This document shows positions 17,501 to 23,946 of a stretch of 64,000 nucleotides of DNA, one piece after another. The position numbers and the translations under genes were made by a program. The stretch is taken from assembly GCF_013393905.1 (NCBI RefSeq), contig NZ_CP040272.1, positions 4,026,001-4,090,000 of the forward strand, in the 5' to 3' direction. Source of the stretch: Nostoc sp. C052. GTDB lineage: Bacteria; Cyanobacteriota; Cyanobacteriia; Cyanobacteriales; Nostocaceae. A model generated the notes under the pieces. The model was given only the letters and a program-made list of their open reading frames with translations, was not told the origin of the DNA and ran no database searches. Numbering within the stretch: the first letter of the stretch is position 1; the number at the start of each line of letters is the position of its first letter.

Positions 17501-20500
17501 GTTACTAGCTTGGACATCAGTGATGGGATTTTCTTGAGTCAATTGAGAAATAAACTGCCAATTAGTATCCAAGCTTATAAGCTGCGCGTGACACTCAGGT
17601 AATTTATCAACTAAATGCTGTTGGGTAAGCAGCACTGAAACTTGAGCATCTTCCAAGATAAAGCGCAAACGCTCTTGAGGATATTCTGGATCGAGTGGTA
17701 CGTAAGCCCCGCCCGCCTTGAGAATACCCAACAGCCCAACCACCATTTCTAAAGAGCGCTCCACACAAATTCCCACCAGTACGTCGGCGGACACTCCCAA
17801 AGAACGTAAGTGGTGCGCCAACTGGTTGGCACGACAATTCAACTCGTGGTATGTCCATTGTTGATTGTCAAACACCACTGCTACGGCATTGGGTGTACGC
17901 TCTACTTGCTCCTCAAATAATTGATGGATACATTTATCTTGGGGATAATGTACTTGAGTATCATTCCACTCCACTAATAACTGTTGCTGCTCAGATGAGG
18001 TCAAAATTGGCAATTGGGAAATCCGCTCGCTAGGATTTGCCACGATCGCTTCAAGTAGAGTCAGAAAATGACCAGTCATCCGTTCGATAGTGCTGCTATC
18101 AAACAAGTCAGTGTTGTACTCCCACCACGCAAAAAGTCCATTGGGAGTGTTTTCCATTGATAAAGTTAAATCAAACTTTGCCGTGGTGATTGCTATTGGT
18201 AAGCCACTGACACTTAACTCAGTCAACTCTATTTCAGACATGGGAGCGTTCAGGAGAACGAACATCACCTGAAATAGTGGTGTATGGCTGAGATCCCGTT
18301 CTGGCTGCAATGCTTCCACCAACATCTCAAAGGGCAAATCTTGATGTGCGTAGGCTCCGAAAGCCGTTTCTCTCAGGCGCGAAAGTAATTCGTTAAAACT
18401 GGGGTTCCCTACTAAATCAGTCCGCATCACTAAGGTATTGACAAAAAAACCAATTAACCCTTCTAGCTCGGTGCGATCGCGCCCAGCAATTGGTGTCCCT
18501 ACCAAAATATCTTCTTGTCCCGTGTAGCGGTAAAGCAGGGTATTGTAAGCCGCTAACAAAGTCATAAACAAAGTCACCCCTTGCTGTTGACTTAGCTGCA
18601 ACAATCGTTGAGTTAGTTCACCAGATAGGGCAAACACATGATATGAGCCATTGAAAGTCTGTACAGCAGGTCTAGGTCTATCTGTGGGTAGTGGCAAAAA
18701 TGTCGGTGCATTTGCCAACTGTTTTTCCCAGTAACTCAAGTGGTTTTGTAGTACTTCCCCGACTAACCATTGTCTTTGCCAAATTGCATAATCTGCATAC
18801 TGAATTGGTAGTGGCAACAAGGGTGACGGTTGACCTTGAGAATAAGCATTGTAGAGTGCTTGTAACTCTTGGACAAACAGACCTATTGACCAGCCATCAA
18901 AGACAACGTGGTGCATACACACTAATAACCACTGCTCTGTCTCGGACAACACTATTAATATCGCTCTGATTAATGGATCATGAGCTAAGTCAAAAGGCTC
19001 AATTGCTCGTTGTTCCAGTAATTCCTGTGCAGTCGTTTTTTGTTCTGTTAAGGGTAAATGCTGGAAGTCAACTACTGTTACTGTCCAATTCGGTTGAGTT
19101 TGAATGATTTGAGTTGCTTGTCCATCAAGGGTAACAAAGTTGGTGCGTAAGACTTCATGGCGATCGATAAGTTCTTTTAAACTTTGTTCTAAGGCGGCAA
19201 CATTCAGAGTTCCTACTAGACGCAAACCAATGGAGGTGTTGTATGAGGCATTGTTTGACTCTAACTGGTCTAAAAACCATAAACGCTGTTGAGAGTATGA
19301 TAGTGGTATTTCTGCATTCTCTAGCCGCCTTAAGATGGGTGGTGCTGACAGTTCTATATTTTGTTCTTGCTGCTGTAACTGCTGAATCGATGGTGCTAAC
19401 TCGGCAATTGTTGGCGCAGCAAATAAGCTTCGCAATGGTATTTCTACTTTCAACCTGCTACGCACACGGGAGATGAATTGTGTTCCCAGTAGAGAGTGTC
19501 CCCCTAGTTCAAAGAAGTTGTCATGTCTGCCTACAAGCTCTACTTTCAGGACTTCTTGCCAAATCAGTGCCAGGATTTCTTCGATGGGGGTGCGCGGAGC
19601 TACATATTTATCTGATAATTCACTACTTGGCTCTGGTAGAGCGCGACGATCTATTTTGCCGTTGGGGGTTAGGGGTAAAGATTCTAAAATGGCGATCGCA
19701 CTTGGTACCATGTATTCTGGTAGCTTTTCTTTGAGGAAGCTACGCATAACGCTAACTGTAGGTGTCACATGTGGCTGCGGTACGATATAGGCTACTAGGC
19801 GCTTATTTCCGGGAATGTCTTCGCGGACGATGACTACAGATGCTTGCACATCTTCATGTTGGCTTAGTGCTGCTTCGATTTCTCCCAACTCAATGCGGAA
19901 ACCCCGGATTTTTACTTGGTTATCGATGCGTCCCAAGTATTCGATATTGCCATCTGGGAGATAACGGGCTAAGTCCCCTGTTTTATATAATTTTGACTTT
20001 TGACTTTTGAACGCCAGTTGCTTCAAGTCGGGAAACCCGCCCAACGCACTGGCTCCTTTTGACTTGTTAAACGGGTTAGGGATGAATTTTTCTTGTGTTA
20101 ATTCTGGTCGATTCAAGTAGCCTCGCGCTAATCCTGCACCACCAATGTGCAGTTCTCCGGGTACACCAATCGGTACTGGTTGTAAGTGCAAGTCTAAGAT
20201 GTAGATTTTTGCATTGGCAATGGGACGACCAATCGTAACTTTTTCGTCTAGTGGAGTGCATTTGGCAGTTGTGGCACAAACACTTGCTTCTGTGGGCCCG
20301 TAAGCGTTGAAGAAGTTTCTGCCTTTTGACCATTGTCCCATCAGTTCCAAAGAACAGGCTTCTCCAGCGACAACGATCGCTTGCAATGTTGGTAGTTCTT
20401 CTACTGGCAGGACTGCTAAGGCTGATGGTGGTAGGGTGACATGGGTAATGGCATCATCCCTTAATCGCTCAATTAAAGGCATACCCGGCATTATCGAGTC

Positions 20501-22783
20501 TTTTGTTCCTAAGTAAAGTCTTGCCCCCGATCCCAAAGCCATCAAGATTTCTGATATGCAAGCATCAAAACTGAAGGAGGCAAACTGGAGAACTCGACTA
20601 TCACAATCCACACCGAAAACCTGAATCTGTGCTTGAGCTAGATTGCACAATCCACTATGCTCAACCATTACCCCTTTGGGTTTGCCTGTGGAGCCGGATG
20701 TGTAAATCACATTCGCTAGATGAGTAGGCGTTACTACCTCTATCGGGTTATTCTGTTTATTTTGCAGAATTTCTGACCAGACTTCATCTAAACAAATCAG
20801 TTGCGCCTGATACTCAGGTAGTCGCTCAACGAGTCGCTGTTGACTCACTAATATTGAAACTTGAGCGTCTTCAAGCATGAAGCTCAGACGCTCTTTAGGA
20901 TATTCTGAGTCAAGCGGTACATAAGCTCCACCCGCCTTGAGAATGCCAAGTAATCCCACCACCATTTCTAAGGAACGCTCTACACAAATCCCCACTAGCA
21001 CATCTGGTTTTACACCCAAAGAACGTAAGTAATACGCCAACTGGTTAGCACGACAATTCAACTCGTGGTAGGTCAATTGTTGATTTTCAAAGACCACTGC
21101 TACAGCATCAGGGGTGCGTTCCACCTGTTCTTCAAATAACTGATGGATACATTTATCAAAGGGGTAGTCTACTTGAGTATCATTCCACTCAACTAATAAC
21201 TGATGTTCCTCAAATTCTGTCAATAAAGGTAATTGGTCAATTCGTTGCTGGGGATTTGCCACAATTGCTTCGAGCAAAGTTACAAAATGCCCCATCATCC
21301 GGGCGATCGCACTGTCATCAAATAAGTCAGTGTTATAGTTCCACGTACCTTTGAGTAAACCAGGTTCCTCCAGAATGGATAAGGTTAAATCAAAGGCGGC
21401 TCCTTTAGACTCTGGAATCATTGATTCCAAAATCAAACCATCGATATCCATCTGGTGGGAGCGATCGCAGACGAAGGCTACCTGATAGAGTGGCGAAAAA
21501 CTGGGGTTGCGGACAGGTTGCAGTTGCTCTACTAGTAGGGGAAAGGGATAATCTTGATGGTTTTGGGCATTTAATACACAAGAATGCGATCGCTCCAGCA
21601 ACTCTTCAAAGGTGGGATTTCCTGAAAGGTCTCCTCGCAAGACCACAGGATTAGCAAAGTGACCGACAATATTTTCAAATTCTGAACGGCTCCGATTCTC
21701 CATTGGAGAGCCAATTAAAATATCTTCTTGATTGGTATAACGTCGTAATAGTATTTGTAATGCTGTTAATAAAAGAATATATAGAGAGGCATCAACTCTA
21801 TTTGCCAATTCTATGAGCTTTAGCCGCAGTTCTTCTTCAACAGTAAAAAAGCGGGAAGCACCATTATAGGTTTGCCTGTGAGGTCTTGGTCGATCTGTGG
21901 GCAAATCTAGCAATGGCAATTCACCAGATAGTTGTTGCTGCCAGTAAGTCCACAAATTTTCTCCATGTAAACTAGCCAGCATTTCCTCTGACCATTTAAC
22001 ATAATCTTGATACTGATAGTTTTGTGGTGATAGTTGGGCAGTTTCACCTGTAGCGTAGGCGTAGCCCGTACTTCGGCTGCACCCTTCGGCTACGCTCAGT
22101 ACAGGCTCAGTGATCTTCGTAGACATCGCTTTATATAAGGCTGTCAATTCACCGATCATGATTTCTAAAGACCGGAAATCCCCCACGATCTGATGTAGGG
22201 TGATTAAGAAAATATGTTCTTTGGTTGCTAATTTATCAGTTTTAATCTGGTTAATTAATAAATCAAAGCGCAATATCGGTCCCTGTTCTAAGTCGAAGGG
22301 GCGATCGCTTTTTTCTGAGAGCCAGGTGTTTATATTATCTTGGTCAAAATCAAAAGCTTCTTCAATGCTAAAGTCAACTTGCTGATTTTCGTGAACTGTT
22401 TGCACAGGTTCGCCGTCAGTAGTTGCAAAGGTAGTCCTCAAAACTGGATGCCTTTGAACTAAACCTTGTGCTGCCTGCTTTAGGGCAGGAATATCTAAAT
22501 TTGTAACTAATTTTGCTGCATACATGGCGTTGTAAGCAGTGCTGTTGGGTGTTAATTGATATAAAGACCAGAGTGCTTTTTGACCGTGGGACAGGGTGTA
22601 AGTTACAGCCTGATTAGTATTCTGGGATAAAATTTGGATAATTTCTGGTTCAGATTGCTGAATTTCCCCCAATAACTCAGGGGTTAGGGAGTTTTCCGGC
22701 GATCGATAGCGTAGTTTGTCTCCATCAACCCACAGTTCAACATTCTTTGCTGAGAGATTTTCTAGAAGCTCTGTTAAATTCAT
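11549..22783 (-). CDS. ncpA: Nostocyclopeptide-type NRPS NcpA (3 modules plus epimerase)
   Basis: 3744-residue first synthetase. Order: TubC-type docking domain (residues 1 to about 55), C1 (about 60-480), A1, PCP1 (near 1095), C2 (HHVVFDG near 1295), A2, PCP2 (near 2160), C3 (HHVVSDG near 2356), A3, PCP3 of the GGDSI type that precedes epimerases (near 3225), and a C-terminal epimerisation domain (HHLVVDG near 3413). Pocket residues: A1 DASTVAAVC (Tyr), A2 DILQLGLIW (Gly), A3 DAWQFGLID (Gln). Product stretch Tyr-Gly-D-Gln matches the first three residues of nostocyclopeptide. C1 is odd: its core motif reads HQIVGDF, with Gln198 where the catalytic second His should be. The start is the first ATG after an AT-rich leader. 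C1 and all three A domains contain repeat-derived insertions. Confidence 0.87.
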   Translation of the reverse strand: MNLTELLENLSAKNVELWVDGDKLRYRSPENSLTPELLGEIQQSEPEIIQILSQNTNQAVTYTLSHGQKALWSLYQLTPNSTAYNAMYAAKLVTNLDIPALKQAAQGLVQRHPVLRTTFATTDGEPVQTVHENQQVDFSIEEAFDFDQDNINTWLSEKSDRPFDLEQGPILRFDLLINQIKTDKLATKEHIFLITLHQIVGDFRSLEIMIGELTALYKAMSTKITEPVLSVAEGCSRSTGYAYATGETAQLSPQNYQYQDYVKWSEEMLASLHGENLWTYWQQQLSGELPLLDLPTDRPRPHRQTYNGASRFFTVEEELRLKLIELANRVDASLYILLLTALQILLRRYTNQEDILIGSPMENRSRSEFENIVGHFANPVVLRGDLSGNPTFEELLERSHSCVLNAQNHQDYPFPLLVEQLQPVRNPSFSPLYQVAFVCDRSHQMDIDGLILESMIPESKGAAFDLTLSILEEPGLLKGTWNYNTDLFDDSAIARMMGHFVTLLEAIVANPQQRIDQLPLLTEFEEHQLLVEWNDTQVDYPFDKCIHQLFEEQVERTPDAVAVVFENQQLTYHELNCRANQLAYYLRSLGVKPDVLVGICVERSLEMVVGLLGILKAGGAYVPLDSEYPKERLSFMLEDAQVSILVSQQRLVERLPEYQAQLICLDEVWSEILQNKQNNPIEVVTPTHLANVIYTSGSTGKPKGVMVEHSGLCNLAQAQIQVFGVDCDSRVLQFASFSFDACISEILMALGSGARLYLGTKDSIMPGMPLIERLRDDAITHVTLPPSALAVLPVEELPTLQAIVVAGEACSLELMGQWSKGRNFFNAYGPTEASVCATTAKCTPLDEKVTIGRPIANAKIYILDLHLQPVPIGVPGELHIGGAGLARGYLNRPELTQEKFIPNPFNKSKGASALGGFPDLKQLAFKSQKSKLYKTGDLARYLPDGNIEYLGRIDNQVKIRGFRIELGEIEAALSQHEDVQASVVIVREDIPGNKRLVAYIVPQPHVTPTVSVMRSFLKEKLPEYMVPSAIAILESLPLTPNGKIDRRALPEPSSELSDKYVAPRTPIEEILALIWQEVLKVELVGRHDNFFELGGHSLLGTQFISRVRSRLKVEIPLRSLFAAPTIAELAPSIQQLQQQEQNIELSAPPILRRLENAEIPLSYSQQRLWFLDQLESNNASYNTSIGLRLVGTLNVAALEQSLKELIDRHEVLRTNFVTLDGQATQIIQTQPNWTVTVVDFQHLPLTEQKTTAQELLEQRAIEPFDLAHDPLIRAILIVLSETEQWLLVCMHHVVFDGWSIGLFVQELQALYNAYSQGQPSPLLPLPIQYADYAIWQRQWLVGEVLQNHLSYWEKQLANAPTFLPLPTDRPRPAVQTFNGSYHVFALSGELTQRLLQLSQQQGVTLFMTLLAAYNTLLYRYTGQEDILVGTPIAGRDRTELEGLIGFFVNTLVMRTDLVGNPSFNELLSRLRETAFGAYAHQDLPFEMLVEALQPERDLSHTPLFQVMFVLLNAPMSEIELTELSVSGLPIAITTAKFDLTLSMENTPNGLFAWWEYNTDLFDSSTIERMTGHFLTLLEAIVANPSERISQLPILTSSEQQQLLVEWNDTQVHYPQDKCIHQLFEEQVERTPNAVAVVFDNQQWTYHELNCRANQLAHHLRSLGVSADVLVGICVERSLEMVVGLLGILKAGGAYVPLDPEYPQERLRFILEDAQVSVLLTQQHLVDKLPECHAQLISLDTNWQFISQLTQENPITDVQASNLAYVIYTSGSTGKPKGVQISHKSVSNFLSAMQQRPGITEQDTLLAVTTISFDIAALEIFLPITVGASLVIAPRDVTLDGRELFDLLVKSKATIMQATPATWRLLLDSNFQFSDLKILCGGEALPWDLVNELLARSASLWNLYGPTETTIWSSVCQLESSESLISIGRPIDNTQIYILDQNLQPVPVGVPGELHIGGAGLARGYLNRPELTQEKFIPNPFEEAGGRRQEAGRSRLYKTGDLARYLPDGNIEYLGRIDNQVKIRGFRIELGEIEAALSQHPHVQASCVITREDNRGDKRLVAYIVPQPQVALTISELRSDLKSKLPDYMVPSAIVILESLPLTPNGKIDRRALPAPEPSSELLEKYVAPRNPIEEILSLIWQQVLKVDLVGRHDNFFELGGHSLLATQLISRVRSSLKVELPLRSLFAAPTIAELSHNIQQLQQQDLELAALPILKRVENAELPLSYSQQRLWFLDQFEPNSASYNIPFGLRLVGTLNVVVLEQSLVEIIHRHEALRTNFITVDGQATQIIQTQPNWTVTVVDLKHLPWKEQEIAAQKLVKQQAFEPFDLAHDALIRATLIVLSPTEHWLLVCMHHVVSDGWSIGVFVEELQALYNAYSQGQPSSLLPLPIQYADFALWQRQWLQGEVLNSQLSYWEQQLANAPTFLPLPTDRPRPAVQTFNGAYLEFALSVELTQKLIKLSQQQGVTLFMTLLAAYNTLLYRYTGQTDILVGTPIANRDRTEIEGLIGFFVNTLVMRTDLSENPTFNELLPRLREMAFGAYAHQDLPFEMLVEALQPERDLSHTPLFQVMFVLNNAPKSEIELTGLTVSWLLIESAIAKFDLTLSMENTSTGLVGGWEYNTHLFDSSTIERMTGHFVTLLEAIVANPSERISQLPILTAFEQQQLLVEWNDTQVDYPQDKCIHQLFEDQVERTPDAVAVVFENQQLTYHELNTRANQLAHYLQSLGVSADVLVGICVERSLEMVVGLLGILKAGGAYVPLDPEYPQDRLTFMLADTQVSVLLTQQHLVEKLPRHQARVVHLDNDWLLISKSSQENPIAQVQASNVAYVIYTSGSTGQPKGVMLSHSNLCNHMFWMQATFPLTEKDKVLQKTPFGFDASVWEFYAPLLAGGQLLIAEPGGHTDSAYLLRLIAQQQVTTIQLVPSLLQMLLEQGGIETCQSLKHVFCGGEVLPVTLQEGLLSKLDVNLHNLYGPTEACIDATFWNCQREIYPQLVPIGRPIDNTQIYILDQNLQPLPVGVPGELHIGGAGLAIGYLNRPELTQERFIPNPFNNSKFKIQNSKLYKTGDLARYLPDGNIEYLGRIDNQVKIRGFRIELGEIEAALSQHSDVQTSVVIVREDIPGNKRLVAYIVPQPQITPTVSVLRSFLKEKLPEYMIPSAIVTLDFLPLTTNGKIDRRALPEPEARTGIESNLVAPRTSIEEKLTQIWEQVLRVEQIGIHDNYFELGGDSILSIQIISRAKVAGIELTIKQLFANQTIAQLATVAGTTKALSIEQGLVTGTLPLTPIQHWFFEQNLPEKHHFNQSFLLTVPSDLDLEILEQVWQQLLKHHDALRLRFTQTDTIWQQIHAAPTDNITIPRFDLSTVPEAQIETVIETTANELQASLNLSENLVQVAFFWLGIDKKARLLVIIHHLVVDGVSWRILLEDLQTAYQQLSQGNTIELPAKTTSFKDWARQLTEYAQSEVLKSELDYWLSASYDAVDSIPVDYAQGINTTASARTISVSLDEAETLSLLQDVPKAYKTQINDILLTALVLVLSGWTNSESVLFNLEGHGREEIIDGVDLSRTVGWFTTIFPVVVELGIIDDLGTVLKSVKEQLRVIPNKGIGYGLLRYLNVNAEISAQLEKIPQAEISFNYLGQFAQVVNTSALMQIANEPSGNSQSLQGQRHCLIDINAIIINEQLQIDWTYSSNIHHHETIENIAQEFVETLQDIIAHCLSPENAGYTPTDFPLIQLNQLELDQILQNL
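13604..13633 (-). repeat. TTTTGAA heptamer tandem repeat in Gln A domain linker
   Basis: Four copies of TTTTGAA read as Lys/Phe/Ile/Gln/Asn/Ser residues between FIPNP and LYKTGDL of the third adenylation domain of ncpA. Confidence 0.85.
16810..16842 (-). repeat. CCTGCCT heptamer tandem repeat in Gly A domain linker
   Basis: Four to five copies of CCTGCCT encode an EAGGRRQEAGR-like linker in the Gly-activating domain, at the same structural position as the insertions in the other A domains. Confidence 0.85.
19991..20065 (-). repeat. 75-bp palindromic repeat, copy 2 (Tyr A domain)
   Basis: Identical to 8931-9005, 11 kb away in the other synthetase gene. It is translated in the same frame and at the same linker site. 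Confidence 0.9.
22049..22112 (-). repeat. Repeat-derived insertion in the first C domain of NcpA
   Basis: GTAGCGTAGGCGTAGCCCGT-type and CTTCGGCTACGCTCAG-type units, which elsewhere lie between genes (compare 5711-5727), are inserted in frame. They add about 20 residues (EPVLSVAEGCSRS and onward) in a loop upstream of the HHxxxDG-equivalent's C-terminal flank. Confidence 0.7.
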
Positions 22784-22965
22784 AATTTAACTCTAATTAA
22801 TGCTAATTTTAATAAATTAATATTTTCCTCTAAAGCTACCTTAAATTTTTACAGTCTTAGCCAAGAGAAAACTTAATATTAACTAGGCTTTCTGATACTT
22901 CTTACTATCAGAAATTTACTTCCCCAATAATATAATTTACTATTTTTCAATTAAGCTTACTCTTA

Positions 22966-23163
22966 GAGGTTGTTTGAAAAGTCTAATTTATTACTAGCCC
23001 TGGCGATTAGAAATCGCGGCTACACGAGACAAAACACACCTTCCCTGCGGAACGCCAAGGGCGAACGTGGGTTAAAAACCATTGATTTTTCATTAGTCCA
23101 CGGAGGTGGACTTGGTTTGTGTAGTAGCGAATTATATTCACCCAAAACTTTTCAAACATCCTC
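22966..23163. mobile_element. MITE-like element with 17-bp terminal inverted repeats
   Basis: Left end GAGGTTGTTTGAAAAGT (22966-22982) and right end ACTTTTCAAACATCCTC (23147-23163) are inverted repeats with one mismatch. TTA flanks both ends, consistent with a short target duplication. The interior has no transposase and holds a perfect hairpin AGTCCAC-GGAG-GTGGACT plus imperfect inner inverted repeats (GCGGCTACACGAGAC against GTGTAGTAGCG). About 198 bp, a non-autonomous element. Confidence 0.75.
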
Positions 23164-23489
23164 TTAAATAAGCAATACATTTACCAAAATAAGAGGGCAA
23201 AAATATCCATATATAAGTGTTTGGCTTACAAGTACAAGGTAGGTTGGATGCTCAAACCCTTTATACTGCGACAATACGCTAAAAAATCCTTATGGTAAAT
23301 CTAAAAGGAATTTTTAGGATTTATTGTTTTTGCCAAACATTAGAGAACAGCGAGTTAATAGTGACAGCATCATCAACTCCCCCTCTAAATTGGCAACAGT
23401 CTTAATAACCGGAGTTTGTTTATTTAAAGCTGTATTTTTTAATTGAACTTATGAATTATCTCACCTCAGTCAACAAAATACAATAGCAA

Positions 23490-23574
23490 TTAAGACAGTT
23501 AAGCGGACAGTTAAGCGGACAGTTAAGACATTTAAGACATTTAAGACATTTAAGACAGTTAAGAGATATCTGCT
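23490..23574. repeat. Tandem TTAAGACAG/TTAAGCGGACAG array, copy 1
   Basis: Eight units of 9 or 12 bp all beginning TTAAG, preceded by TACAATAGCAA. A diverged relative with the same leader lies at 30647-30707. Confidence 0.85.
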
Positions 23575-23946
23575 CGGTAAATTGGGATAAAAACAAAAAA
23601 TAAAATGTAAATTGGTTTATACTGCGTTATAAAATATGAAACATGGCGCAAAAATTATTTGCTGAAAACTTATTAACTGCTGTCAACTCTCGACATCAAG
23701 GAGCTTGCAGCAGATTAATGAATGCCTCAGTTAGTAGAAATATTGGGCTAAATAATACCTTCACAAGTATGTTTACCGATTTGTGATAGAAAGCCTATAA
23801 TTCTCCAAAAAGCCCAACAATTACATTAGGTCAATTTGCTACTTTCTTTATGGCTATAATGCTTAGTTAGTCAGTAATTGACCCTTCACACTACTTCTAT
23901 ATAACTAGCTTACTTATTACGTAAAGTCTTAGTTTAGTTTCAGAAT

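Larger units (their letters stand above)
22784..23946. promoter_or_regulatory. Divergent intergenic region between ncpA and the exporter
   Basis: This 1.16-kb AT-rich gap must hold the promoters of both synthetase and exporter/tailoring operons. It contains a MITE-like element (22966-23163), a tandem TTAAGACAG array (23490-23574) and a possible 47-codon reading frame at 23643-23786 (+) that I cannot identify and would not call a gene. I see no convincing operator by eye. Confidence 0.6.

Noticed and set aside
23490..23574. Possible CRISPR array
   Set aside because: Units are 9-12 bp and directly adjacent, with no spacers and no cas genes nearby.
23643..23786. 47-codon frame MAQKLFAENLL...
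   Set aside because: No ribosome binding site of note and no recognised family; left as a note in the intergenic entry.
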